Shown here: positions 18,068-26,196 of the stretch, one piece after another
Layout of the letters: each line of letters opens with the position of its first letter
Position numbering within the stretch: position 1 is the stretch's first letter
Assembly: GCA_016125265.1 (NCBI GenBank)
Contig: WGMC01000036.1
Span: 1-64,000 of the forward strand
From: Planctomycetaceae bacterium
Lineage (GTDB): Bacteria > Planctomycetota > UBA1135 > GCA-002686595
Direction: 5' to 3'
DNA: 64,000 bases
The notes under the pieces: generated by a model
Seen by the model: only the letters and a program-made list of their open reading frames with translations
Told to the model about the DNA's origin: nothing
The model's database searches: none
Program-made: the position numbers and the translations under genes

Positions 18068-19591
18068 TCACAGGAGCGGCGCTCGCAGGCTCAATGCCTC
18101 GGCCAAGTGGCGCGGGGTGGTCGCGGCGCTGCCCTCGAGGTCGGCCAACGTGCGCGCCACGCGGCGCAGGCTCTGCACGGCGCGCGCCGAGAGAGCGCGT
18201 TGGTGCGCGGCCCGGTGCAACAACTCGCGGGACGCACGGTCGAGCGGCGCCACTTGGTCGAGTCGGTCCGCTTCGAGCAGCGCATTGGGCAACGCACCCT
18301 GCCGCAGCCGCGAGCGCTCCCGCGCCGCGCCAACCGCGGCGCACAGATCCTCGCCGCCGAGCCCCGGCCCCGGCGCCGCTCCGCCCGCATCGAGCACGTC
18401 GATCGGCGGCGCGGGGAGCTCCACCACCAGATCCACGCGATCCAAGAGGGGCCCCGACAGCCGCTGCCGGTAGCGCGCGATGGCGCCCGGCGCGCAGCGG
18501 CACGTGCGCCGCGGGTGCCCGAGATACCCACACGGGCAAGGATTCATCGCCGCGACCAACTGGAACCGCGCGGGCGCGAGCAGCGCCTGACCGGCCCGCG
18601 AAATCAGTACGGAACCGCTCTCGAGCGGCTGCCGCAGGGCCTCCAGCGCCTCGCGGCGGAACTCCGGCAACTCGTCCAGAAAGAGCACACCGCCGTGCGC
18701 CAGCGTGATCTCTCCCGGCACCGGCGGATTGCCGCCGCCGACGAGTCCCGCGTAACTGACCGTGTGGTGAGGCGCACGCACGGGCCTTCGCCGCACGAGC
18801 CCACCAGGCCACGCGCCCGCCGCCGACGCGATGCGCGTGATCTCGATGCGCTCGGCCAAACTCGGGCTCGGCAAGAATCCACCGAGCGCCCGCGCCAACA
18901 GACTTTTGCCCGTGCCCGGCGGCCCCGAGAAAAGCAGCGCGTGCGCCCCCGCCGCCGCCACCACGAGCGCGCGTTTGCCGAGCTCCTGCCCGCGGATCTG
19001 ATCGAGCGCCTTCCACTCCGGCTCCAACGCCGCTTCCGCCGGCGGGACCAACGGCTTCGGCCACGGCCGCCCGCCCGCGAGGAACGTCACCACCTCGCCC
19101 AAGTGCGACGCCGCCACCACCGGTGTTCCGGGCAAATGGCTCGCCTCCTCGGCCGTGCGCGGCGGCGCCACCAGCCGCACCAAACCCGCCGCGCGCGCGA
19201 CCTCCGCCGCCGCCAATCCGCCCGGCACCGCGTGCAACCGCCCGTCGATGCCGACTTCGCCCACGAACAAGGAGCCCTCCAAGTCCCTCGCCGAGAGGTG
19301 CCCTCCCGCCGCCGCCGCGGCGAGCACCAGCGGCAGATCCAACCCCTCCCCGCCCTTCTTCAAGCCCGCGGGCGTGAGGTTCAAAAAGAGCCGCCCACTG
19401 CCAAGCCCCAAGCCCGTCTCCAGCAGCGCGCACAACAGGCGCCCCCGGCTCTCCCGGATCACCGGATCCGGCAAGCCACTGAGCACGATCTCGAGCTTCT
19501 GCTTGTCGACCGGCACGAACCGAGCCTCGACCGTCACCAGCTCCGCGCCCGCCCCGAACAAACTGACCCCCTTCGCCCGCGCCGTCTCCAT
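18068..19591 (-). CDS. comM: YifB/ComM-family AAA+ ATPase
   Basis: 507-residue Mg-chelatase-like AAA+ helicase; ComM promotes branch migration of incoming DNA during natural transformation. An N-terminal Lon-like domain (1-170; KQKLEIVLSGLPD, LNLTPAGLKKGG) precedes the AAA core with Walker A GPPGTGKSLLARAL, Walker B FLDELPEF, the HHTVSYAGLVGGG insert and the Cys-rich NPCPCGYLGHPRRTCRC loop. A C-terminal helical Mg-chelatase domain ends the chain. The ATG at 19591 opens METARAKGVSLFGAGAELV, the usual ComM start. ComEC elsewhere in the window makes DNA uptake a coherent theme. Confidence 0.92.
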   Translation of the reverse strand: METARAKGVSLFGAGAELVTVEARFVPVDKQKLEIVLSGLPDPVIRESRGRLLCALLETGLGLGSGRLFLNLTPAGLKKGGEGLDLPLVLAAAAAGGHLSARDLEGSLFVGEVGIDGRLHAVPGGLAAAEVARAAGLVRLVAPPRTAEEASHLPGTPVVAASHLGEVVTFLAGGRPWPKPLVPPAEAALEPEWKALDQIRGQELGKRALVVAAAGAHALLFSGPPGTGKSLLARALGGFLPSPSLAERIEITRIASAAGAWPGGLVRRRPVRAPHHTVSYAGLVGGGNPPVPGEITLAHGGVLFLDELPEFRREALEALRQPLESGSVLISRAGQALLAPARFQLVAAMNPCPCGYLGHPRRTCRCAPGAIARYRQRLSGPLLDRVDLVVELPAPPIDVLDAGGAAPGPGLGGEDLCAAVGAARERSRLRQGALPNALLEADRLDQVAPLDRASRELLHRAAHQRALSARAVQSLRRVARTLADLEGSAATTPRHLAEALSLRAPLL

Positions 19592-19667
19592 GCCCCCCAA
19601 GGACCGGCCCCGCGCGCGGCGGTGTCGGCTATTCCCCCGAACTGGGGAACCGACTTGACACAATTCC

Positions 19668-19682
19668 GGGGGGGGGGGGGGG
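19668..19682. repeat. 15-bp G homopolymer in divergent promoter region
   Basis: Uninterrupted run of 15 G between the divergent comM and the secreted-protein gene at 19747, 8 bases after a TTGACA (19655-19660). Such tracts slip during replication and can alter promoter spacing. A sequencing or assembly length error is also possible. Confidence 0.7.
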
Positions 19683-19746
19683 AAGGTCCGCACTTGACCG
19701 TTCGGTTCTTGCACTGCCCAAAACCCCATTCCCAAGCCGAGGGCCC

Positions 19747-20208
19747 ATGCTTCGATTCGTTTCCATCCTCCTGGTCGCTCTCGCCTGCCTTTCGTTTCCG
19801 TCGCTCGCCCTAGCGCCCGTCGATTGCGGCACCCAATCCGCAGGCTTCGTGCCGAGCGCAGATCCGTTCGCCGGGGTGTTCTTGTGTTCAGGCCCCTGTG
19901 GCGCGGGCGAACCACAGCCGCAGTGCGCTCAGCACTGGTTTGAGACCGCTCCGGAGTCCAATGTCTTTGTGGGGTTTTGCTATTGCAACGACGGTTCCAC
20001 TCCAGAACCCAGTCCTTGCTGTCATCTGAGGTACACCGCTGGTCTGAACGACCCTCCCTCGCTAAATCCATCCGTCGCGGGGGTTTGTGGAGGCGAGTGT
20101 CCCGCCGGCAATGAGTGCAGGCTTGTTTTTACCGCGCTGCAAGAATGGGATCCGGAGATCGAGGAGTGGGTCTTGAAGGGCTACGCCCACTCGACGCGTT
20201 GCCTGTGA
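19747..20208 (+). CDS. Cys-rich secreted protein of unknown function
   Basis: 153 residues. Signal peptide LRFVSILLVALACLSFPSLALA, then a compact domain with about 14 Cys (CGTQS, FLCSGPCGAGEPQPQCAQ, FCYCNDG, CCHLRY, CGGECPAGNECR), probably disulfide-stabilised outside the cytoplasm. No family recognised. Its base composition is visibly less GC-rich than its neighbours. Its stop overlaps the GTG start of the next gene (GTGA), so the two form a pair. Confidence 0.65.
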   Translation: MLRFVSILLVALACLSFPSLALAPVDCGTQSAGFVPSADPFAGVFLCSGPCGAGEPQPQCAQHWFETAPESNVFVGFCYCNDGSTPEPSPCCHLRYTAGLNDPPSLNPSVAGVCGGECPAGNECRLVFTALQEWDPEIEEWVLKGYAHSTRCL

Positions 20209-22046
20209 ACAAAACAATCGCGCACGGCTCCTCGACGTGTTGGCGTCGGGGGGCCAGTTGGTCCGTCGCGACACCTTCCCGACGGGGAGGAGCGCGTCTG
20301 GAGTGGGTTGTGGCGGCCGCGGTCGCGGCGCTTTGCCTTGCCACATGGCTCTTCCTTCAGCGCGCGCGCCAACCGCGGAACCCCGATTACGAATCCAGCC
20401 AGTCCAGCACTATCCGGGGATCCTCCGCGGAGACAACGCCCGAGTCCGGGCCTGCGACTAGCCTCGACCCATCGTTGGCGACAGGCCGGGCTCTGCTCGT
20501 GAGTACGGACGGTGAGCCCGAGGTTGGATTCCCCTGGACGATTCGAGCAGATGGCCCGATCGACGCGTCGGTGTCCTTGTTGGTTGCGGTGGAGGACGTC
20601 GCCGGTTGGCGAGTCCTCGGGCGTGCGAGCGGCGAAACGGGTCTCCAGGTGAGCGCCGACTCCTTCACAGCTCCGGCGGTGGTCTTTCTTGGGTCCTCGG
20701 CGGAGGAAAGCGACCCCCATGGACCTGGAGTTGCCGGTTCGAGGGAGTTTTCGGTAGTTCCCGCAGACCGGGTCTTTTCGGTTCCCGTGGAGCCATTGGG
20801 CCGCCTTTCGGGTGTGGTGAACGACGAAGGTGGGCGCCCCGTCGGTCCGGGCGTTTCGGTCGTGGCGTTGCTCGAGCACGCCTCCGCAACGGAGCTTGAG
20901 CGGACGGATCCGTTGGGCCACCGATGGCAAGTGGCAAAAACGGATGCGCTTGGGCAGTTTGCGTTTGTCGGGCTGAGCGCCGCCTTTCGTTACCGGGTGT
21001 CGGCTGCGGGCTTGGGCTTTGCGACCGAGGGCGTCACGATGAGCCCGGGCGTGTCCGCGGATCCCGTGGCGCTTACGGCATTGCCGCTCTTTGGGATCCG
21101 CTTGCTCGTGGATTCCTCCGCCGCGGGTTTCCAGATTCCGGCGAAGGACCTGCTTGCCTGGGAAGGCGCCACGACCATCGCCTATCTGCCCTATGGCTCC
21201 CTGCCGCCGAAATCTGCTGGCAGCCCAGCGTTGACCTGGTTGCGACTTGCGCAGCCAGACCCAGGGGATCCTCGCGATTGCGGCGTCATCTGGCGTACGA
21301 GTCCCATCAGCGAGCCTGAGCCCGCGGTAGAAGTCCATTGCAATGTGCCGGGTTTTGTGTCGCGACGCGATCGGTTGACCTTGCGTCGATGGGACGAGGC
21401 GCCAGCCCCGGCGGTGATCGTCCTGGAGCGGTCCGCGGATCGATTCGACGACGTTTGGGTCCACGCCCGTCTTCCATCGTATGCGCCTGAACTTCCGCCG
21501 CAGATGAATCTCGGCAAGCTGCGGTTCGTGAATGCAGACGGGAGCCATTTCCAGCGCGAGGTTGCCACCGGCGATCTGCTCGCGGGCATTTTTGTGGAGC
21601 GAGCGCCACACACAGCGACAGGTGTGAAGTTCGTGACGCGCGGAGGACGTACCCGTCCATCCGGACCCTTGCCCCAGCCATTGCGGCCCGACGGCGATCA
21701 CCGGGCGGCGACTTTCGATCTCACTGGTTTGGGAGCGCTCGAGTTCTCCATTCGGCACAACGATCAGAGCTTGTTCCGCGGCCCCGTGACGGTGAACCTG
21801 ATCGAGTGGAGCGACTCTTTCTTGCCGCCCGTGGGAGGCACCGGGCCGATCCGCATGGAAATCGAAGGGGACGTGGAGGTCTACACGTTTTCGCAGCCGC
21901 CGTTCCTGCTGCCCCTTCTAGAGCCCGGGAAGTACGCCGTGAGCTTCAACGACACGATGAAGATATTGAGCGGGAGACTCACTCCCGTCGATGTGTTCCC
22001 CGGGGTGATCCGATCCCAGACGATCGACTTGTCACCCCGGCGGTGA
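20205..22046 (+). CDS. Membrane-anchored protein with carboxypeptidase-regulatory-like domain
   Basis: 613 residues. The GTG at 20205 overlaps the preceding stop (GTGA). A single N-terminal helix (VVAAAVAALCLATWLFL, about 28-45) anchors a large extracytoplasmic region. Around residues 205-290 the pattern LSGVVNDEGGRPVGPGVSVV ... DALGQFAFVGLSAAFRYRV matches the CarboxypepD_reg/transthyretin-like beta-sandwich common in planctomycete surface proteins. The rest is beta-rich with no recognised family. It shares the lower-GC style of the gene before it. No catalytic motif seen. Confidence 0.6.
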   Translation: MNKTIAHGSSTCWRRGASWSVATPSRRGGARLEWVVAAAVAALCLATWLFLQRARQPRNPDYESSQSSTIRGSSAETTPESGPATSLDPSLATGRALLVSTDGEPEVGFPWTIRADGPIDASVSLLVAVEDVAGWRVLGRASGETGLQVSADSFTAPAVVFLGSSAEESDPHGPGVAGSREFSVVPADRVFSVPVEPLGRLSGVVNDEGGRPVGPGVSVVALLEHASATELERTDPLGHRWQVAKTDALGQFAFVGLSAAFRYRVSAAGLGFATEGVTMSPGVSADPVALTALPLFGIRLLVDSSAAGFQIPAKDLLAWEGATTIAYLPYGSLPPKSAGSPALTWLRLAQPDPGDPRDCGVIWRTSPISEPEPAVEVHCNVPGFVSRRDRLTLRRWDEAPAPAVIVLERSADRFDDVWVHARLPSYAPELPPQMNLGKLRFVNADGSHFQREVATGDLLAGIFVERAPHTATGVKFVTRGGRTRPSGPLPQPLRPDGDHRAATFDLTGLGALEFSIRHNDQSLFRGPVTVNLIEWSDSFLPPVGGTGPIRMEIEGDVEVYTFSQPPFLLPLLEPGKYAVSFNDTMKILSGRLTPVDVFPGVIRSQTIDLSPRR

Positions 22047-22197
22047 CGGTTGTCGCACCCTGCCGAGCACGGTTTTCATCGAGCTCTCCGGCGCCATGTC
22101 CAGTTGGAGCGCCGAAACACTTGGGGACACGGTCCGGCCGCATGTGGCGCGGAATCGGCCTTCAGTGGCGGGGGGGCGCGCGGCCGATGCAGCCTGC

Positions 22198-23001
22198 ATG
22201 CAGCTTGGCCGCGGGAAGATCGGGGCGCTTGTCGCCGGGGCTGGGCTCGTGGCCCTTGGGCTGATGGCGTTGCCGAAGCCGCAGAAGGCGCCGGAGCCGG
22301 GGTGGACGGTCGTCGAGAAGGTGCCGGCGCCGGAGACGACCGCCGAGGAGGCCGCGCCGGTCGCGCCGCCGGAACCGGCCCCGCAGGTCGAAGTGGAGCC
22401 GGCCGCGACCCAACTGGCCAGCCAGGTGGAGGAAGAGGCGCTCCCGGTGCAGTTGCCGGTGGAGCGGATTCCCGACTCACCGCCGGGCGCGTTGTTGCGC
22501 GCGGAGGCCGTGCACGGCGGCGAGTTGTTCGCCGTCGTGCGTTCGGTGGGCAGCCTTGGGCAGGGCGGTGAGTTCGCGGTGCGCGCGGAGCACACCCGCG
22601 AGGGCACCGCTGCGAGCCTGGCCTTGGCCGAACAGACGGGCCGCAAACTCGAAGGTTGGTTGCTCGAGCGCGTGGGCACCGCGGAACACTTGCGCGGCTG
22701 GTTCGAGTTGCCCGCGGGGGCCAGCGACGTGTCGCTGCCGTTCCTCGGGCGCTGGGTCGATGTGGAGCTCACGCCCGAGGGCGAAACCGCCGAACTCGGC
22801 ATCGAATCCGGCCCGCGCACCGGTTGGCGGCCGCCCGTGCACGCCGCGCTGCAGCTCCAAGGGGGGCAGACGGCGCGCCTTTGGGTGCCGCAACAGGCCG
22901 CGGCATTGGTTGCGACCAGTGCCGACGGGCGGCGCACACGCGCGATCCTGGCGACGGGGGAAACGTCCGTGCGCCTGCGTCTGCCGTCGGCGCCGCGCTG
23001 A
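22198..23001 (+). CDS. Anchored secreted protein of unknown function
   Basis: 267 residues from ATG 22198, chosen because it puts a short basic start just before the helix IGALVAGAGLVALGLMALP; an in-frame ATG at 22096 would add 34 residues. A Pro/Glu/Ala-rich linker (about 25-100) leads to a C-terminal beta-rich domain (HAALQLQGGQTARLWVPQQ). It resembles a single-pass protein displaying a small domain beyond a spacer. No family recognised. Confidence 0.5.
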   Translation: MQLGRGKIGALVAGAGLVALGLMALPKPQKAPEPGWTVVEKVPAPETTAEEAAPVAPPEPAPQVEVEPAATQLASQVEEEALPVQLPVERIPDSPPGALLRAEAVHGGELFAVVRSVGSLGQGGEFAVRAEHTREGTAASLALAEQTGRKLEGWLLERVGTAEHLRGWFELPAGASDVSLPFLGRWVDVELTPEGETAELGIESGPRTGWRPPVHAALQLQGGQTARLWVPQQAAALVATSADGRRTRAILATGETSVRLRLPSAPR

Positions 23002-23004
23002 CGG

Positions 23005-23535
23005 TCAGCGCGCGTCGGGTTTGGGCGCGCTGGGCTGGGAAGCGTCGGGCCCCAGAGCATCGGGCGCGCTCAACGCGGAGTTCGAGTAGCGCGGATCGCC
23101 CGTCACTTCGCGGCCCAACCAGGCGGGGCGCACGAAGGTTTCGTCCGGCGATGCGAGTTCGAGCTCCACTACGACGAGCCCCGCGTGGGGGGAGCGGAAC
23201 TCGTCGATCTCGAACGTGCGGCCGCCGCCCGCGTCGATGCGCCAGCGCACCTTGTGCACGGGTTCGGGCAGGCAGAGCTCGAGCAACTGCGCCGCGTCCG
23301 CGGTTGGGATCGAGTACTCGAACTCGGGCCGCGACGCGCCCGCGCCCATTCCCTTCACGGTGAGTGTCGCCTTGGCCTCGCCGCCCTCGAGCGGCGTTTC
23401 CACGCGCACGCGTACGACCCGCGCGGGGTCGCGCGAAAGGAAACCCTGGTGGATCACCGTCGCGCGGCGGGGCTCGGCCAAAGCGCGCCAACCGTCGTCC
23501 TGGGCCAAGAACTTGCGCTCGATTTCGACACCCAT
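23005..23535 (-). CDS. CYTH-domain triphosphate-binding protein
   Basis: 176 residues of the CYTH fold (adenylate cyclase class IV/thiamine triphosphatase-like). It begins with the signature VEIERKFL (ExExK metal/phosphate motif), followed by VVRVRVE, ATLTVKGMGAG and RPEFEYSIP strands, and later WRIDAGGGRTFEIDEF and VVVELELASPDE. Most bacterial members of this length are inorganic triphosphatases. The C-terminus ends in a Pro/Ala/Asp-rich tail. It follows the SDR gene by 7 bases and is probably co-transcribed with it. Confidence 0.82.
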   Translation of the reverse strand: MGVEIERKFLAQDDGWRALAEPRRATVIHQGFLSRDPARVVRVRVETPLEGGEAKATLTVKGMGAGASRPEFEYSIPTADAAQLLELCLPEPVHKVRWRIDAGGGRTFEIDEFRSPHAGLVVVELELASPDETFVRPAWLGREVTGDPRYSNSALSAPDALGPDASQPSAPKPDAR

Positions 23536-23542
23536 CGGCCGC

Positions 23543-24385
23543 TCAGCCCTTCTTCCGCTCGATGGGGCGCCCGTCGTTCCACATGCCCTTGCCGAGCCAA
23601 CCTCCGCCGTCGACGACGAGGCACTCGCCGTTCATGTACGCCGACGCGGGCGAAAGCATCCAGAGGCACTGCATCGCCACTTCGTCGGCGGTCGCAAAAC
23701 GCCCGAGCGGCACGCTGCCTTCGATGCGCCGGCGCACCTCCTCGTCGGGCCACAGGTTCGCCGCCGCACCGCGGGATTCAAAGGGTCCCGGCGCGACTGC
23801 GTTCACACGCACACCGCGCGAGCCCCACTCGGCCGCCAACGTGCGTGTCATCGCGAGCACTCCGGCCTTCGCCGACGCCGAGTGCACCACCCCCGGCATG
23901 CCCGTCCATGCGTAGGTGGCGACGATGTTGAGCATCTGCCCCTGGCCGCGTTTCAGCATGGGCCGGCCGAACTCGCGCGAGCAGTAGAACGTGCCGTCGA
24001 GCACGATGCCGAGCACCGCACGCCAAGCGCGCTCCGACAACCGCTCCGCCGGGCACACGAAGTTGCCTGCCGCGTTGTTGACGAGGATGTCGACGGCGCC
24101 GTGGCGCTCGAGCACCGCCGCGGCGAGCGCCGTGACTTGGGCCACCTCGCGCACGTCGAAGGTTTCGGCTTCGACGTGCCAACCGCGCTCCGCCGCCTCG
24201 TCGAGCAGGGCCTTGTGGTGCTCGCCCGACCGCGACGCGATCACGACCTTCGCCCCGAGGGCGGCGAGCCCTCGGCTGACCTCCAGCCCGAGCCCGGTCC
24301 CACCCCCGGTCACCACGGCCACCTGCCCCTCGAAACTGCCCGCCCGGAAGGGCTGGGCGCAGGGAACTGCTTCGTCGTTTTGCAT
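23543..24385 (-). CDS. SDR oxidoreductase, 2,4-dienoyl-CoA reductase-like
   Basis: 280-residue short-chain dehydrogenase: the TGGGTGLG nucleotide loop at about residue 26, NNAAGNF, and VRVNAVAPGPFES. At the usual YxxxK position it has SASAKAG, the arrangement found in eukaryotic-type 2,4-dienoyl-CoA reductases, which also share ATYAWTGMPGVVHSASAKAG-like context. It is therefore assigned to NADPH reduction of 2-trans,4-dienoyl-CoA or a related unsaturated acyl-CoA. The ATG at 24385 gives the standard length. It is divergent from a CoA-semialdehyde dehydrogenase gene, a shared CoA-ester catabolic context. Confidence 0.78.
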   Translation of the reverse strand: MQNDEAVPCAQPFRAGSFEGQVAVVTGGGTGLGLEVSRGLAALGAKVVIASRSGEHHKALLDEAAERGWHVEAETFDVREVAQVTALAAAVLERHGAVDILVNNAAGNFVCPAERLSERAWRAVLGIVLDGTFYCSREFGRPMLKRGQGQMLNIVATYAWTGMPGVVHSASAKAGVLAMTRTLAAEWGSRGVRVNAVAPGPFESRGAAANLWPDEEVRRRIEGSVPLGRFATADEVAMQCLWMLSPASAYMNGECLVVDGGGWLGKGMWNDGRPIERKKG

Positions 24386-24464
24386 GCAAAGAGGGTAGCG
24401 CGGCGCTCGCGGCCGGCGGGCGGGGGCGGTAGGCTCTTGCCCCCCGAAGAGGAGACCTCCCCCC

Positions 24465-26018
24465 ATGAAACGCATCGAAAGTTACCTCTGTGGCCGGTGG
24501 GCCTTTGGCGCCGGGAAGCCGGAAGTCGTCGTCAATCCGTTCACGGAGGAGGCGCTGGCCGAGGTCAACGCCGATGGGCTCGATCGGGCGGCGGCGGTGA
24601 AGTACGCCCGGGAGGTCGGGGGGCCGGCGCTGCGGGCGCTGACGTTTGGGCAGCGGGCGGAGCTCTTGAAGGCGCTTTCTGCGGCGTTGCACGAGCAGCG
24701 CGAGGCGCTCATCGACCTTTCGATCGCGGCCGCGGGCAGCACACGCGGCGATGCCAAGTTCGATCTCGACGGGGCCTCGGGCACGCTGGCGGCCTACGCG
24801 TCGTTCGGCAAGAAACTCGGCGACCGGCGCTTCTTGAGCGACGGCGACGGCATCCAGTTGGGCCGCACGCCGCGCTTTTGGGGCCAGCACATCCTGGTGA
24901 CGCGGCCCGGGGTCGCGGTTCACATCAACGCGTTCAACTTCCCGGCCTGGGGCATGGCGGAGAAGCTCGCGTGTTCGATCCTGGCCGGTGTGCCGGCGAT
25001 CGAGAAGCCGGGCACACCGACCGCGCTCGTGGCCGAGGCCGCGGCGCGTGTGTTGATCGACAGCGGGATCCTGCCCGAGGGCGCGTTGCAGTTCTTGGGC
25101 GGCTCGGCGGGGGATCTGCTCGACCACCTCGGGCCGATGGACTTGCTCGCGTTCACTGGCTCCGCCGCCACGGGCGCGAAGTTGAAGGCACATCCGAAGC
25201 TCATCGCCCACAACGTGCGTGTGAACATCGAGGCCGATTCGCTCAACTCGGCCGTGCTCGCTCCCGACGTGGACGCGTCGAGCGATGCCTACGACGAGTT
25301 CCTCTCCAACGTCGTCACGGACATGACCCAGAAGGCGGGGCAGAAGTGCACCGCAGTGCGGCGCATCTTCGTTCCGAAGGACCGGGTCGAGGACGTGGTG
25401 GGGCACCTGATCGAGGGCTTGAAGCGCCAGCGCAGCGGCGACCCCGCGGCGGCGGAGACCCGCGTCGGGACGTTGACGAGCGCGGGCCAGTTGCGCGACG
25501 TGCGCGCGGGGCTCGAGCGCCTGGCGGAGTGCGCCAACGTGCGCTGCGGTGGTGTCGACACGGTGCGCGCTAGGGGATTCGGGCTCGAGCCGACGCTCTT
25601 GGTGGCCATCAACCCCGAGGCGGACGTGTTCCACGAGCTCGAGGTCTTCGGGCCGGTTTCGACGGTGCTGCCCTACGACGGCAGCGCGAAGGAGGCCGTG
25701 CGCCTCGTCAACCGCGGCGGCGGGAGTCTGGTGGCGTCGGTGTATTCGAACGACGCGAGTTGGACGGAAGAGGTGGCGCTCGGCATTGCGCCCTGGCACG
25801 GCCGCATTTGGATCGGATCCGACCGCGTCAAGGGCCAGGCCACCGCGCCGGGTCTGGTGCTGCCGGCGACCATCCACGGCGGCCCGGGCCGCGCTGGTGG
25901 GGGCGAGGAGTTGGGCGGCCTGCGCGGGCTCGCGCCGTACCTGCAGCGCACCGCGATCCAGGGGTTCCAGGGCTTCGTGGCGAAGGCATTCGGCAGCAGC
26001 GAAGCGACCGATCTGTAG
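24465..26018 (+). CDS. Aldehyde dehydrogenase, dehydroadipyl-CoA semialdehyde type
   Basis: 517-residue ALDH-fold enzyme most like BoxD and the N-terminal half of PaaZ, which oxidise ring-cleavage CoA semialdehydes in aerobic benzoyl-CoA or phenylacetyl-CoA breakdown. Features: INAFNFPAWGMAEKLA, IEKPGTPTALVAEAA, FTGSAATG, NIEADSLNSAVL with the general-base Glu, and the catalytic Cys in QKAGQKCTAVRRIFVP. It starts at ATG with an AGGAG about 12 bases upstream. Its TAG stop lies inside a repeat element. Partner ring-opening genes are absent from the window. Confidence 0.82.
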   Translation: MKRIESYLCGRWAFGAGKPEVVVNPFTEEALAEVNADGLDRAAAVKYAREVGGPALRALTFGQRAELLKALSAALHEQREALIDLSIAAAGSTRGDAKFDLDGASGTLAAYASFGKKLGDRRFLSDGDGIQLGRTPRFWGQHILVTRPGVAVHINAFNFPAWGMAEKLACSILAGVPAIEKPGTPTALVAEAAARVLIDSGILPEGALQFLGGSAGDLLDHLGPMDLLAFTGSAATGAKLKAHPKLIAHNVRVNIEADSLNSAVLAPDVDASSDAYDEFLSNVVTDMTQKAGQKCTAVRRIFVPKDRVEDVVGHLIEGLKRQRSGDPAAAETRVGTLTSAGQLRDVRAGLERLAECANVRCGGVDTVRARGFGLEPTLLVAINPEADVFHELEVFGPVSTVLPYDGSAKEAVRLVNRGGGSLVASVYSNDASWTEEVALGIAPWHGRIWIGSDRVKGQATAPGLVLPATIHGGPGRAGGGEELGGLRGLAPYLQRTAIQGFQGFVAKAFGSSEATDL

Positions 26019-26196
26019 GGGCTAGGGCTCCGCCGGGTGCGCGGGCCTCCAGGCCCGCCTTGTTGCGATGTCCCGATCCCGATGTGCGGTCTGATGGGGC
26101 GCGGGGTCGGCGCCCAGGGAGCGTTGCGCGGTGGGGAACACCCTCGCGCTCCAAGGCGGGCCAGGAGGCCCGCGCACCCGGGCCGCGCCCCTACAG
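26013..26196. repeat. Family A inverted-repeat element, copy 1
   Basis: 184 bp flanked by CTGTAGGGGC (26013-26022) and its mirror GCCCCTACAG-like end (to 26196). Just inside each end is CCGGGTGCGCGGGCCTCC followed by a GGCCCGCCTTG arm in inverted orientation, giving a roughly 45-bp imperfect terminal inverted repeat. It fills the gap between two convergent genes and supplies the TAG stop of both (26016-26018 on +, 26191-26193 on -). Confidence 0.8.

Noticed and set aside
19655..19682. Classical promoter TTGACA plus -10
   Set aside because: A -10 at standard spacing would fall in or next to the G tract; no AT-rich hexamer fits, so only the tract was annotated.
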